A DNA stretch of 64,000 nt from Gilvimarinus gilvus (GTDB lineage Bacteria; Pseudomonadota; Gammaproteobacteria; Pseudomonadales; Cellvibrionaceae), in NCBI RefSeq assembly GCF_030518155.1, contig NZ_JAULRU010000583.1, positions 62,001-126,000 on the forward strand, read 5' to 3'. The notes beneath the pieces are model-generated. The model was given only the letters and a program-made list of their open reading frames with translations. It did not search any database and was not told the DNA's origin. Positions within the stretch are counted from its first letter, which is position 1. Each line of letters opens with the position of its first letter. The position numbers and the translations under genes are program-made. Shown here one piece after another: positions 29,446-38,650 of the stretch.

Positions 29446-30222
29446 GTGACCAGTAAAGCGGAGCCAGAGCCAATGAAATTGGCCGTGATTACGCTTTTTC
29501 CGGACATGTTTGCGGCCCTGACTGAAAGTGGTATAACCGCGCGGGCGGTGAAAGATGCAAGGGTCGCCATCAAATGCTGGAACCCCCGTGACTTCACCTT
29601 CGATAAGCACCGCACGGTAGATGATCGCCCATACGGCGGCGGCCCTGGCATGTTGATGAAAGTTCAGCCGCTGGCCGACGCAGTGGAGGCTGCCAGAGCC
29701 TGGACCGGTGTGGCGAAAGTTGTGTACATGTCCCCGCAAGGGCAGACATTTACGCAGCAGGCGGCGCAGTCGATGGCGAGTCAAGAAGGCAATTTAATAT
29801 TAATTGCCGGACGCTACGAAGGCATTGACGAGCGCTTGATAGAGTCTGTGGTTGACGAGGAATGGTCGATCGGGGATTACGTACTGTCCGGTGGCGAGCT
29901 GCCGGCGATGGTGCTGATGGATGCACTGATCCGTCTGTTGCCCGGAGCACTCGGGGATAAACAGTCTGCTGTAGAGGACTCCTTTAGCGATGGGCTTTTG
30001 GATCACCCTCATTACACGCGCCCTGAAGTGCTAAAGGGGGCAAAGGTGCCGGAGGTTTTACTCTCTGGTGACCACCAAAAAATTCGGCGCTGGCGCTTAC
30101 AACAAGCGTTGGGGCGAACCTGGCTGAGAAGGCCAGACTTGTTGCAACAAAAAGACTTAACCGAGGAGCAGCAAACGCTGTTGACGGACTTTCGTCGGGA
30201 CCTTGAAAACGACTCACTCTAG
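29446..30222 (+). CDS. trmD: tRNA (guanine-37-N1)-methyltransferase TrmD
   Basis: TrmD makes m1G37 next to the anticodon and so prevents frameshifting. It is a SPOUT enzyme with a trefoil knot; visible parts are [36 protein letters not shown] and the knot segment [19 protein letters not shown]. Two starts are possible: GTG 29446, which follows AAGGGGG with good spacing, and ATG 29473 nine codons on, which gives the common [10 protein letters not shown] start. GTG is used because of its ribosome site. Confidence 0.97.
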   Translation: MTSKAEPEPMKLAVITLFPDMFAALTESGITARAVKDARVAIKCWNPRDFTFDKHRTVDDRPYGGGPGMLMKVQPLADAVEAARAWTGVAKVVYMSPQGQTFTQQAAQSMASQEGNLILIAGRYEGIDERLIESVVDEEWSIGDYVLSGGELPAMVLMDALIRLLPGALGDKQSAVEDSFSDGLLDHPHYTRPEVLKGAKVPEVLLSGDHQKIRRWRLQQALGRTWLRRPDLLQQKDLTEEQQTLLTDFRRDLENDSL

Positions 30223-30254
30223 CTGTGAAGCTACAGAATCTCAGGAGATTAGAG

Positions 30255-30608
30255 ATGACCAACAAAATTATTCAAGAGCTCGAAAACGAACAGCTCAAGC
30301 AAGACGTACCAGAATTCGCTCCGGGTGATACCGTTGTGGTTCAGGTAAAAGTAACCGAAGGTAACCGCGAGCGTCTGCAGGCCTACGAAGGTGTTGTTAT
30401 CGCTAAGCGTAACCGTGGTTTGCACTCTGCGTTCACCGTTCGTAAAATTTCTTACGGTGTTGGTGTAGAGCGTACTTTCCAAACTCACAGCCGCCAGGTT
30501 GACAGCATTAAAGTTAAGCGTCGCGGTGACGTGCGTCAGGCCAAGTTGTATTACTTGCGCGATCTGACTGGTAAGGCTGCACGTATTAAAGAAAAGCTGG
30601 GCGCCTAA
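30255..30608 (+). CDS. rplS: Ribosomal protein bL19
   Basis: A 117-residue large-subunit protein at the 30S-50S interface. [15 protein letters not shown] at the start and [27 protein letters not shown] and [14 protein letters not shown] are diagnostic. The frame extends upstream to 30225, but AGGAG at 30243-30247 and the family start both point to the ATG at 30255. It ends the rpsP operon, followed by a strong terminator. Confidence 0.98.
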   Translation: MTNKIIQELENEQLKQDVPEFAPGDTVVVQVKVTEGNRERLQAYEGVVIAKRNRGLHSAFTVRKISYGVGVERTFQTHSRQVDSIKVKRRGDVRQAKLYYLRDLTGKAARIKEKLGA

Positions 30609-30648
30609 TTGGTGCGGCTGCTGTTTGCGGCGGTCTCCATTTAGGACT

Positions 30649-30680
30649 CAAAAAAGCCGGCGTCGAGCCGGCTTTTTTTA
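30649..30680 (+). terminator. Intrinsic terminator of the rpsP-rplS operon
   Basis: AAAAAAGCCGGC and GCCGGCTTTTTT flank GTCGA, with a T-rich end. The A-run before the stem means it may act in both directions. Confidence 0.9.
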
Positions 30681-30764
30681 TGCCTGGTATTTAGCCTTGG
30701 TGTGGGGTTGGTGTTTTAGTGCGGGCGCGGGATAATGCAGCAAAGCACTGTGCTTGGGGATGAC

Positions 30765-31676
30765 ATGGTAAAAAAAGTATCCGCTCGTGTGTCAACCGCT
30801 ATTGATCAGTATCTCGACAGTCTATGGTTGGAGCGAGGTCTATCGGTAAACACCCAGCAAAGCTATCGCCGGGATCTGGTGCACTTTGGAGCCTGGCTCG
30901 GTGAGCAGGCAATTGCCGATTTAAGCAGCGCGAATACGCGCCATATTCTGGCCTACCTTGCCTGGCGCCACGGGCAAAACTACTCAAGTCGCTCTACGGC
31001 ACGACTGCTGTCTTGTTTGCGGGGTTTTTACCGCTACCAAATTCGCGAGGGTGATCTTACTGAAGATCCGCTGGCGGGCATCGATAATCCCAAATTGCCT
31101 CGGTCACTGCCTAAACTTCTGACCGAAAAAGATGTCGAAGCTTTACTGGCCGCTCCCGATTTAGAAGATAGTGTCGGGGTGCGTGACAAAGCCATGCTGG
31201 AGCTGCTGTACGCTTGTGGGCTGCGGGTGTCAGAATTAACGGGTTTGACCTTGCCCATGGTGAACTTGCGTCAAGGCGTGGTGAGAGTGCTGGGTAAGGG
31301 TAGTAAAGAGCGCTTGGTGCCTATGGGGGAGGAGGCGGCTTACTGGTTGGATCGCTTTATACGTCAGGGACGTCCAGAATTGGTAGGACGCCAGCCAATA
31401 GAGACGGTATTTCCCAGTATCAGGGGGCGCGAAATGACCCGGCAAACCTTTTGGCATCGTATTAAATATTGGGCCAAAGTGGCGGGCATAGAAAAGCCGT
31501 TGTCCCCGCACACCTTGCGCCATGCATTTGCCACTCACCTCATTAATCATGGAGCGGATTTACGAGTGGTTCAGTTGTTGTTGGGGCACAGTGATTTGTC
31601 AACGACTCAAATATATACCCATGTGGCACAGGCGCGAATGCAGAGTTTACACAAGACGCACCACCCGCGCGGATAA
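30765..31676 (+). CDS. xerD: Site-specific tyrosine recombinase XerD
   Basis: XerD acts with XerC at dif to resolve chromosome dimers under FtsK control. The protein has the SAM-like core-binding domain (IDQYLDSLWLERGLS) and the catalytic domain with ACGLRVSEL, HTLRHAFATHL, LLGHSDLSTTQIYTHV, giving the Arg-His-x-x-Arg-His-Tyr set. The frame also has an ATG at 30735; the one at 30765 follows GGGGA and is nearer the family start, so it is used. It is followed by dsbC, as in Pseudomonas. Confidence 0.94.
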   Translation: MVKKVSARVSTAIDQYLDSLWLERGLSVNTQQSYRRDLVHFGAWLGEQAIADLSSANTRHILAYLAWRHGQNYSSRSTARLLSCLRGFYRYQIREGDLTEDPLAGIDNPKLPRSLPKLLTEKDVEALLAAPDLEDSVGVRDKAMLELLYACGLRVSELTGLTLPMVNLRQGVVRVLGKGSKERLVPMGEEAAYWLDRFIRQGRPELVGRQPIETVFPSIRGREMTRQTFWHRIKYWAKVAGIEKPLSPHTLRHAFATHLINHGADLRVVQLLLGHSDLSTTQIYTHVAQARMQSLHKTHHPRG

Positions 31677-31759
31677 TCCCCGAGGCGTTGCCCTGGCAAG
31701 GGTTTGAGCGAGGTTGGAGTGTGTTACACTGCCACACACAAAGAGACAGAGATTTAGTT

Positions 31760-32545
31760 ATGTGGATTAAGCGTTTACGTTTCAGTTTTATGGCCTGTGC
31801 GCTGGCGTCAGTAGCGACTATCGCTCAGGCTCAGGAGGCGACCGAGTCGACTCCCGAAGAGGCGATTTCAGCGGCTCTGAAGCAAATTGTTGGTGATGCA
31901 CAGCTGGGGCCGATTCGTCCATCTGTTGTTGATGGTTTGTATACCGTGCAGGTAGTCGGCGGGCCGACTTTGATGGTAACCCCGGACGGCAAATACGCTG
32001 TGATGGGTGACACCTACGAAATTACCCCCGGTGGTTTGGCCGCAGTACAAGACCCCTATTTGCAAAACGCTCGCAAGGAATTTCTGGCTAATCTAGAGGT
32101 TACAGAATCGATCAACTTCGCTCCTGAAGAGGGTGCCAAGCACGTCGCCTATGTATTTACTGATGTCGACTGCGGTTATTGTCGGCGGTTACACAGCCAG
32201 TTGCATGAGTATCGGGAACGCGGTGAACTAAAACCCGGGTACAACGATTTGGGTATCGAGATTCGCTACCTGGCATATCCTCGCGCCGGAGCGAACAGCC
32301 CGTCTGCTGCCAAGCTTGAAAGTGCCTGGTGTGCCGATAATCAGCAAGAAGCTCTCGACAAGCTAAAAAGCTTGCAGGAAGTGGAGCCCAAATCTTGTGA
32401 GGCCTCTCCCGTTGCCCGTCAATATGTTAAAGGTGGTGAGTTGGGGGTGAATGCAACGCCTGCTATTTTACTGCCCGATGGCCGCTTCTTTTTGGGGTAC
32501 TTACCTCCCGAGCGTCTGTTAAACACTATTACCGAAGGCGAGTAA
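31760..32545 (+). CDS. dsbC: Thiol:disulfide interchange protein DsbC
   Basis: A periplasmic disulfide isomerase that is kept reduced by DsbD. A signal peptide (1-24, cleavage after AQA) is followed by the N-terminal dimerisation domain and a thioredoxin-like domain with Cys138-Gly-Tyr-Cys141 in TDVDCGYCRRLH; the cis-Pro loop is NATPAILL. The ATG at 31760 is chosen; the frame extends further up from a TTG but that would precede the signal peptide. It lies between xerD and hom. Confidence 0.94.
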   Translation: MWIKRLRFSFMACALASVATIAQAQEATESTPEEAISAALKQIVGDAQLGPIRPSVVDGLYTVQVVGGPTLMVTPDGKYAVMGDTYEITPGGLAAVQDPYLQNARKEFLANLEVTESINFAPEEGAKHVAYVFTDVDCGYCRRLHSQLHEYRERGELKPGYNDLGIEIRYLAYPRAGANSPSAAKLESAWCADNQQEALDKLKSLQEVEPKSCEASPVARQYVKGGELGVNATPAILLPDGRFFLGYLPPERLLNTITEGE

Positions 32546-32579
32546 TTCCGCGCCACCCCAACCCATTTGTTGGATAATT

Positions 32580-32621
32580 GACAGCAACCAATGCTCTGAG
32601 TATGGTTGCTGTCTTTTCTTT
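32580..32621 (+). terminator. Terminator-like hairpin directly in front of hom
   Basis: GACAGCAACCA (32580-32590) and TGGTTGCTGTC (32603-32613) form a perfect 11-bp stem with a 12-base loop, followed by TTTTCTTT. It is 34 bases after the dsbC stop and ends about 25 bases before the hom start, leaving no room for a promoter between them. It can be a plain dsbC terminator with readthrough or an attenuator for hom-thrC. Confidence 0.75.
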
Positions 32622-32645
32622 GCCCCCCATTAAGAGGATATGAAA

Positions 32646-33950
32646 TTGAAACCGGTCAGATTAGGCATCTGCGGTCTAGGCACCGTAGGCAGTGGCACCA
32701 TCAATGTACTGGCGCGCAATCAGCACGTCATCAATGCCCGTGCCGGTAGCGAAATTATTATCGAGCAGGTGGGTGCCCGACGCGATAATGTTCATGTGGA
32801 TATGTCTGCACTGAATGTCACTCGCGATATTTTCGATGTTGCTGTTAACCCCAATGTCGATGTGCTGGTCGAGCTGATTGGCGGCACCACGGTTGCCCGT
32901 GAGCTGGTGATGCAAGCGATAGACAACGGCAAGCACGTCGTTACCGCCAATAAAGCGCTGATCGCCGAGCACGGCAATGAAATTTTCGCCGCCGCGGAAG
33001 CGAAGGGCGTCACTGTCGCCTTTGAAGCGGCCGTAGCCGGTGGTATCCCTATTATTAAGTCGATTCGCGAAGGCTTGTCGGCAAACCGCATTGAGTGGTT
33101 GGCCGGTATTATTAACGGCACTGGCAACTTTATTTTGACAGAAATGCGCGATAAGGGCCGCGACTTCGCTGATGTCCTTCAGGAGGCTCAGGAGCTGGGC
33201 TACGCCGAAGCCGATCCTACGTTTGATGTCGAAGGTATTGATGCCGCCCATAAATTAGTCATTTTAGCGTCCATGTGTTTCGGTATACCGCTGCAGTTTG
33301 AAAAAGTTTTTACCGAAGGCATCAGTAAGATTGAGCCGGTAGATGTGGCCTATGCTGATGAGCTAGGCTATCGTATTAAGCACTTGGGTATTGCCCGTCG
33401 CGTCAATGATGGCATTGAGCTGCGCGTGCACCCAACGCTGATTCCTGAGCGCCAGCAGCTGGCTAACGTCGATGGCGTGATGAACGCTATTATGGTGAAG
33501 GGTGATGCTGTCGGTCCAACCATGTATTACGGCGCCGGCGCCGGTGCTGAGCCTACAGCTTCCTCTGTGATCGCGGATATTGTCGATGTGGCGCGTACCT
33601 TAACCGCCGACCCGGAACACCGGGTGCCTTATCTGGGTTTCCACCAGAGCAGCTTGGCTGACGACGCGATCATGCCGATAGACGAGGTGGATACCGCCTA
33701 CTACTTGCGCATGTCGGCCCTTGATAAGCCAGGTGTGCTGTCGCAAGTAGCCACTATCTTGAGTGACTCGGGCATCAGTATTGAGGCGCTTATCCAGAAA
33801 GAGGCGGACGATGATGAAGAGATTGTTCCCCTGATTCTTTTGACCAACCGTGCCGTTGAGAAAGATTTGGCGACAGCGATCAGTAAAATTGAAGCTTTGA
33901 GCTCAATTACCGGTCCGATTACCCGAATTCGCCTGGAACCGTTAAAATAA
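32646..33950 (+). CDS. hom: Homoserine dehydrogenase
   Basis: Reduces aspartate semialdehyde to homoserine, the branch point to Thr and Met. It has the NAD(P)-binding motif GICGLGTVGSGTIN, the catalytic region AAVAGGIPIIKS and NGTGNFILTEM, EADPTFDVEGIDAAHK, and a C-terminal ACT domain (from YLRMSALDKPGVLSQVA) for Thr feedback. An ATG at 32640 is only two bases after AAGAGG (32632-32637). The TTG at 32646 has eight bases of spacing and gives KPVRLGICG, the same start as the Pseudomonas protein, so TTG is preferred with moderate certainty. thrC follows after 41 bases. Confidence 0.95.
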   Translation: MKPVRLGICGLGTVGSGTINVLARNQHVINARAGSEIIIEQVGARRDNVHVDMSALNVTRDIFDVAVNPNVDVLVELIGGTTVARELVMQAIDNGKHVVTANKALIAEHGNEIFAAAEAKGVTVAFEAAVAGGIPIIKSIREGLSANRIEWLAGIINGTGNFILTEMRDKGRDFADVLQEAQELGYAEADPTFDVEGIDAAHKLVILASMCFGIPLQFEKVFTEGISKIEPVDVAYADELGYRIKHLGIARRVNDGIELRVHPTLIPERQQLANVDGVMNAIMVKGDAVGPTMYYGAGAGAEPTASSVIADIVDVARTLTADPEHRVPYLGFHQSSLADDAIMPIDEVDTAYYLRMSALDKPGVLSQVATILSDSGISIEALIQKEADDDEEIVPLILLTNRAVEKDLATAISKIEALSSITGPITRIRLEPLK

Positions 33951-33991
33951 GCACTATTCAAGACAACAACAGAATTACTCAGGTTAATAAC

Positions 33992-35389
33992 GTGAAATAC
34001 ATTAGCACTCGCGGCCAAGCGCCGTCGCTTTCTTTTGAAGAGGTAGTACTGACTGGCCTCGCGTCCGACGGCGGCTTGTACGTGCCGGAAACTTTGCCAA
34101 ACTTCAGCAAGGAAGAAATTGCCAGTTGGGCAGGTCTTTCCTATCAAGAGCTGGCCTTTAATATTATGAAGCCATTTGTCGCCGGCGAAGTTCCCGATGA
34201 CGACCTGAAAGCTCTGATTGAAAAGGCTTACGCAAGCTTTCGTCACGACGCCATTGCACCACTGGTGCAAACTGGCCATAACGAATGGATTTTAGAATTG
34301 TTCCAGGGGCCGACTCTGGCGTTTAAAGATTTTGCATTGCAGTTTCTCGGCCATTTGCTTGATTACATTCTGAAAAAGCGCGATCAAAAAGTTGTCGTGA
34401 TGGGGGCCACCTCGGGTGACACCGGCTCGGCGGCGATTGAAGGTTGTCGGCGCTGTGAGAATATCGATATTTTTATTCTGCACCCACATAACCGGGTGTC
34501 GAATGTCCAGCGCCGTCAGATGACAACCGTGCTGGAAGATAACGTGCACAATATTGCGCTAGACGGTAATTTTGACGACTGCCAGAACATGGTTAAGGCG
34601 AGTTTTGCCGATCAGTCTTTCTTGCCTGAAGGGCGCCAGTTGGTGGCGGTTAACTCCATTAATTGGGCGCGCATTATGGCGCAGATCGTCTACTACTTTT
34701 ACGCTTCTCTGGCGTTGGGTGGGCCGCACCGTCCAGTGTCATTCTCGGTTCCGACCGGTAACTTTGGTGATATTTTTGCCGGGTATCTGGCCAAACGCAT
34801 GGGACTGCCTATCGATCAGTTGATCATTGCCACCAACAGCAACGATATTTTGCATCGCTGTATCAGTGCCAACGATCATAGCAAGCAAGAGTTGCATCAT
34901 ACTCTGTCGCCCAGTATGGACATTATGGTGTCCAGTAATTTTGAGCGAATGCTGTTTGAGTTGTATGACCGCGACGGCGCCGCCATAGCGACATTGATGG
35001 AAGACTTTAAGTCCGGAGCAATGCATCTGAGTGAGACGGCTCTGTCTGGCGCGCGCGAGCTATTTGCCAGCTATAAAGTTGACGACACAAGGATGCTGGA
35101 TGTTATTCGCGATGTATTTGAGCAAACCGAATACCTGCTCGATCCGCACACGGCGATTGGCGTCGAAGCGGCGCGCGCAACACGCCGTAACCAAGACGTA
35201 CCTATGGTGTGTTTGGCAACGGCGCATCCGGCTAAATTCCCGGAAGCGGTGCAAAAAGCCGGTCAGGATGAAGAACCCAAACTGCCACACCATATGGCTG
35301 ACTTGTTCCAGCGTGAAGAGCGCTATGAAGTACTGCCAAATGACGCCGAAACCGTCCATAAATTTATGACCGGTCATTTGGCTTGTTGA
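33992..35389 (+). CDS. thrC: Threonine synthase
   Basis: A PLP enzyme converting O-phosphohomoserine to threonine. The 465-residue protein is the long bacterial form, with KYISTRGQAP, the PLP-lysine segment GPTLAFKDFALQF near residue 108, MGATSGDTGSAAIEG and SVPTGNFGDIFAGYLAKRMG. The start is GTG at 33992 after AGG with nine bases of spacing. thrB is not adjacent; in Pseudomonas it is also elsewhere. Confidence 0.97.
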   Translation: MKYISTRGQAPSLSFEEVVLTGLASDGGLYVPETLPNFSKEEIASWAGLSYQELAFNIMKPFVAGEVPDDDLKALIEKAYASFRHDAIAPLVQTGHNEWILELFQGPTLAFKDFALQFLGHLLDYILKKRDQKVVVMGATSGDTGSAAIEGCRRCENIDIFILHPHNRVSNVQRRQMTTVLEDNVHNIALDGNFDDCQNMVKASFADQSFLPEGRQLVAVNSINWARIMAQIVYYFYASLALGGPHRPVSFSVPTGNFGDIFAGYLAKRMGLPIDQLIIATNSNDILHRCISANDHSKQELHHTLSPSMDIMVSSNFERMLFELYDRDGAAIATLMEDFKSGAMHLSETALSGARELFASYKVDDTRMLDVIRDVFEQTEYLLDPHTAIGVEAARATRRNQDVPMVCLATAHPAKFPEAVQKAGQDEEPKLPHHMADLFQREERYEVLPNDAETVHKFMTGHLAC

Positions 35390-35396
35390 TGAATAA

Positions 35397-35424
35397 GTCT
35401 GATGTCTGAGGCCAGACGTCAGAC
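35397..35424. repeat. 12-bp hairpin repeat after thrC
   Basis: GTCTGATGTCTG (35397-35408) and CAGACGTCAGAC (35413-35424) pair with one G-T mismatch around AGGC. No T-run follows, so it is not a clear intrinsic terminator. Each arm is itself built from a repeated GTCTG/CAGAC unit. Confidence 0.55.
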
Positions 35425-35470
35425 GCTTTCATTGATGGCGCAGTAGTAGCTTCAGTGAGTTGCTATTGCG

Positions 35471-35497
35471 TCCGACTTCCGACTTCAGTCATCCGAC
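35471..35497. repeat. Short tandem TCCGACT-type repeat before recJ
   Basis: TCCGACT-TCCGACT-TCAG-TCATCCGAC at 35471-35497 is two perfect heptamers plus a degenerate copy. Its complement contains CGGATGAC (35488-35495), an 8-mer also found in the ATGACGG array at 46433-46481, so both may belong to one dispersed repeat family. Confidence 0.5.
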
Positions 35498-35509
35498 GAG
35501 TCTTTCTCC

Positions 35510-37240
35510 ATGCAAAAACTAATCAAACGGCGCGCGGCGCCCAGCTCGCCACTGTCCGGCACCGGACTCCCCCCCTTGCTAGAACGCTTGTACGCGGTGC
35601 GTGGCGTCTCTCAGGTGCAGGAGTTAGATCTCACGCTTAAACGATTGTTTAAACCTACGATGAAGGGATTGGAGGAGGCCGCTGCCATTTTGGCCGATGC
35701 TGTGGTGGCGGACGCGCGTTTATTGATTGTAGGGGATTTCGATGCCGATGGCGCAACCAGCTCGGCGCTGTCGGTATTGGCGTTACACGCTATGGGCGCT
35801 CGCCATGTAGATTTTCTTGTGCCTAACCGGTTTGAATACGGTTATGGTCTTACGCCTGAAATTGTCGAGGTGGCCGCCGGCTACCAGCCCGATGTCATTA
35901 TTACGGTGGACAATGGCATTTCCAGTTTAGCGGGGGTGGCGGCGGCGCAACAATTGGGGATCGCGGTGGTCGTGACGGACCACCACCTGCCGGGTGCGCA
36001 ACTGCCCCAGGCCGAAGCCATTGTTAACCCAAACCAACCCGGGTGTGAGTTTCCCAGTAAGAACCTAGCCGGTGTGGGCGTTATATTTTATGTGATGAAT
36101 GCACTTAAAAATGAGTTAGTGAATATTGGCTGGTTTAAAGAGCTTGGCGTCGAGCCGCCCAATATGGCGAACTATCTCGATTTGGTGGCGTTGGGAACGG
36201 TTGCCGATGTCGTACCACTGGATAGTAACAATCGTATTTTGGTGGAGCAGGGCTTGCGCCGAATTCGCGCCGGTGTTGCGCGCCCGGGGATTCTCGCCTT
36301 GCTTGAGGTGGCGGGGCGCGCTAAAGAGCGTTTAGTGGCGAGTGATTTGGGGTTTGCCATTGGTCCACGCCTTAATGCCGCGGGTCGCCTGGATGATATG
36401 AGTATTGGTATTCAGTGCCTGCTCACTGACAATCCCGTGCAGGCGCGCGAACTGGCCGCCGAGTTGGACGGTTTTAACCGGGACCGCAAGGCTATTGAGT
36501 CTGGTATGCAGCGCGAAGCCTTTGCCATGTTGGACATATTGCAGGTCAATGATGACGAGGATATGCCCTGGGGTTTGTGTCTTTACGACGCCAGTTGGCA
36601 TCAGGGGGTGATTGGAATTCTCGCCTCTCGCATCAAAGACCGTTTTCATCGGCCGGTGATTGTATTTGCCGATTCGGATGAGGGCGAAATTAAAGGTTCG
36701 GCGCGTTCTATTCCCGGATTACATATTCGCGATGCTCTCGATGCCGTGGCGGCGCGCCACCCTGAATTACTGCAAAAATTTGGTGGCCATGCCATGGCGG
36801 CGGGAATGAGCATTAAGGCTGATCACTACCAAGATTTTTGTCATGCATTTGACAGCGAGATAAAACGCCAGCTTTGTGCCGATGACTTACAGGCTGTTTT
36901 GTTAAGTGATGGCGAGCTTGAGCCCGCCGAATTTGCCCTTGATCTAGCGCATCAGTTGCGAGATGCCGGTCCTTGGGGGCAGCAATTTCCAGAGCCACTA
37001 TTCGACGGCGATTTTTATGTTGTCGAGCAGCGTATCGTTGGTGAAAAACACCTGAAACTGTTACTGGCCGTGGATGAGGCTCGTCAGCAACTGATTGATG
37101 CTATTGCGTTTAACGTGGATACCGCCCTGTGGCCGAACAGTGGCGCCAGTAAGCTCAGGCTTGCCTACAAGCTCAATGTCAACGAGTACCGGGGTCGCGA
37201 ATCGGTCCAGTTACTGGTCGATTATATCGAGGCCCTCTAG
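35510..37240 (+). CDS. recJ: Single-strand DNA-specific 5'-3' exonuclease RecJ
   Basis: RecJ degrades 5' single-stranded ends in recombination, mismatch and base-excision repair. The 576-residue protein has the DHH motifs GDFDADGATSSALSV, VDNGISS, TDHHLPG and NPNQPGCEFPSKNLAGVG, the DHHA1 domain with KFGGHAMAAGMSI near residue 424, and the C-terminal OB fold (DGDFYVVEQRIVGEKHLK). The start region lacks a clear ribosome site. It is convergent with tesA. Confidence 0.96.
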   Translation: MQKLIKRRAAPSSPLSGTGLPPLLERLYAVRGVSQVQELDLTLKRLFKPTMKGLEEAAAILADAVVADARLLIVGDFDADGATSSALSVLALHAMGARHVDFLVPNRFEYGYGLTPEIVEVAAGYQPDVIITVDNGISSLAGVAAAQQLGIAVVVTDHHLPGAQLPQAEAIVNPNQPGCEFPSKNLAGVGVIFYVMNALKNELVNIGWFKELGVEPPNMANYLDLVALGTVADVVPLDSNNRILVEQGLRRIRAGVARPGILALLEVAGRAKERLVASDLGFAIGPRLNAAGRLDDMSIGIQCLLTDNPVQARELAAELDGFNRDRKAIESGMQREAFAMLDILQVNDDEDMPWGLCLYDASWHQGVIGILASRIKDRFHRPVIVFADSDEGEIKGSARSIPGLHIRDALDAVAARHPELLQKFGGHAMAAGMSIKADHYQDFCHAFDSEIKRQLCADDLQAVLLSDGELEPAEFALDLAHQLRDAGPWGQQFPEPLFDGDFYVVEQRIVGEKHLKLLLAVDEARQQLIDAIAFNVDTALWPNSGASKLRLAYKLNVNEYRGRESVQLLVDYIEAL

Positions 37241-37264
37241 CCGGTTACTCGTTGACCGTGGGTT

Positions 37265-37891
37265 TTACAGTAACGGCTCCAGTACCGGCCAGACATTGCC
37301 CAGCATTAAGGGCTGAGCCTCGGCAACCGGGTGGATGCCATCGCTTTGCATTAACTCTGGGTTAAGCGCCACTCCCTCCAATAAAAATGGCACCAGGGCA
37401 ATGTCGTGGGCCTGTGCCAGTGCTGGGAACATGTTGGCGAAAGCACCGGCGTAACGCGCACCGTAATTGGGTGGAATTTGTATGCCCACCAATACCACCT
37501 TCGCATTAATAGCCCGTGAGGCCTCAATCATCTGGCTCAAATTGCTGCGCATGATTTTAATGGGTTGGCCACGTAAGCCGTCGTTACCGCCGAGCTCCAG
37601 CAGTACCAATTCTGGCTTGTGTGTCTGCAGTAGTCTGGCCAGGCGAGCTGCACCGCCGGTGGTCGTTTCCCCACTGACACTGGCATTGATCACTGTGTAA
37701 GCGCGTTGCTCGCGGCTCAGCTTGTCTTGCAGTTGTTGGACCCAGCTTTGTTGGAGGTCGATACCGTAACCTGCACTCAGGCTATCGCCCATTACCAGTA
37801 TGGTTTTATCGCTGGCTGCGACAATATGTGTAAATAGCAGCAGAGCAAAGCATCCATTTACCAAAATTAAACGTCTAAACCTTTTGAGCAT
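37265..37891 (-). CDS. tesA: Arylesterase/thioesterase I TesA (SGNH hydrolase)
   Basis: A periplasmic multifunctional esterase, lysophospholipase and thioesterase. Signal peptide (to about residue 26), SGNH block I VMGDSLSAGYGI with the catalytic Ser, block III LELGGNDGLRG, block V DGIHPVAEAQ with the Asp-His pair. The frame extends upstream by 26 codons, overlapping ybbA, but the ATG at 37891 gives a normal signal peptide. tesA divergent from ybbA-ybbP is the classic arrangement. Confidence 0.93.
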   Translation of the reverse strand: MLKRFRRLILVNGCFALLLFTHIVAASDKTILVMGDSLSAGYGIDLQQSWVQQLQDKLSREQRAYTVINASVSGETTTGGAARLARLLQTHKPELVLLELGGNDGLRGQPIKIMRSNLSQMIEASRAINAKVVLVGIQIPPNYGARYAGAFANMFPALAQAHDIALVPFLLEGVALNPELMQSDGIHPVAEAQPLMLGNVWPVLEPLL

Positions 37892-37951
37892 AGTAGAATC
37901 CAAAAAAACTAATCGCATTGTGCCGGGTACCGGCGCTTTCTGGGAGACCTC

Positions 37952-38641
37952 ATGGCGTATATGATTCAAGCCACTGAATTGGGCAAAACAGTCACCACCT
38001 CAGCCGGTGATCTTACCATTCTTAAAGACATTAATCTGCGCGTGGTAAAAGGTGAGAGTCTGGCCATTACCGGCGCCTCCGGCTCCGGTAAATCCACGTT
38101 ACTTGGATTGCTTGCAGGCCTTGATGTTCCCTCGGCAGGCGGTGTCGAGTTGGCAGAAATCGCCTTGAACTCGCTGGACGAAGAGGGCAGAGCTAAGGTG
38201 CGCGCCGATCATGTGGGTTTTGTATTCCAATCTTTCCAGCTGCTACCCGGGCTCACTGCTCTGGAGAATGTCATGTTGCCGCTGGAGCTGCGTGGCGATC
38301 GCGACGCCCACGATCAAGCCTCTCAGTACTTGCAGCGAGTAGGGCTTGGAGAGCGGCTAAGCCACTATCCGCCGCAACTTTCGGGCGGCGAGCAGCAGCG
38401 TGTAGCCATAGCCCGCGCGTTTGCCTGTAAGCCCGACATTCTGTTTGCCGATGAGCCCACCGGGAACCTCGACAGTACCACCGGCCATACCATTAACGAC
38501 TTATTGTTCGAACTCAATGCAGAAATGGGTACCACTTTGGTCTTGATTACCCATGAAGAGCGTTTGGCCAACCGCTGTGCCCGACAAGTGCAATTAGCCG
38601 CGGGCGAATTAATGATCAGCGGCTCAGCCGCCGTTGAATAG
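37952..38641 (+). CDS. ybbA: ABC transporter ATP-binding protein YbbA (LolD-like)
   Basis: A 229-residue ATPase with Walker A GASGSGKST, Q-loop FVFQSFQLLPGLTALENV, signature LSGGEQQRVAIARA and Walker B ILFADEPTGNLD. It belongs to the MacB/LolD/FtsE family that drives transmembrane mechanical work on envelope lipids or proteins. The permease ybbP follows after nine bases. A GGAGA site precedes the ATG. Its substrate is not established. Confidence 0.92.
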   Translation: MAYMIQATELGKTVTTSAGDLTILKDINLRVVKGESLAITGASGSGKSTLLGLLAGLDVPSAGGVELAEIALNSLDEEGRAKVRADHVGFVFQSFQLLPGLTALENVMLPLELRGDRDAHDQASQYLQRVGLGERLSHYPPQLSGGEQQRVAIARAFACKPDILFADEPTGNLDSTTGHTINDLLFELNAEMGTTLVLITHEERLANRCARQVQLAAGELMISGSAAVE

Positions 38642-38650
38642 GGGGTTGCT

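Noticed and set aside
32676-33251. 191-codon open frame on the minus strand inside hom
   Set aside because: Antisense to the most conserved part of homoserine dehydrogenase; no ribosome site or recognisable domain.
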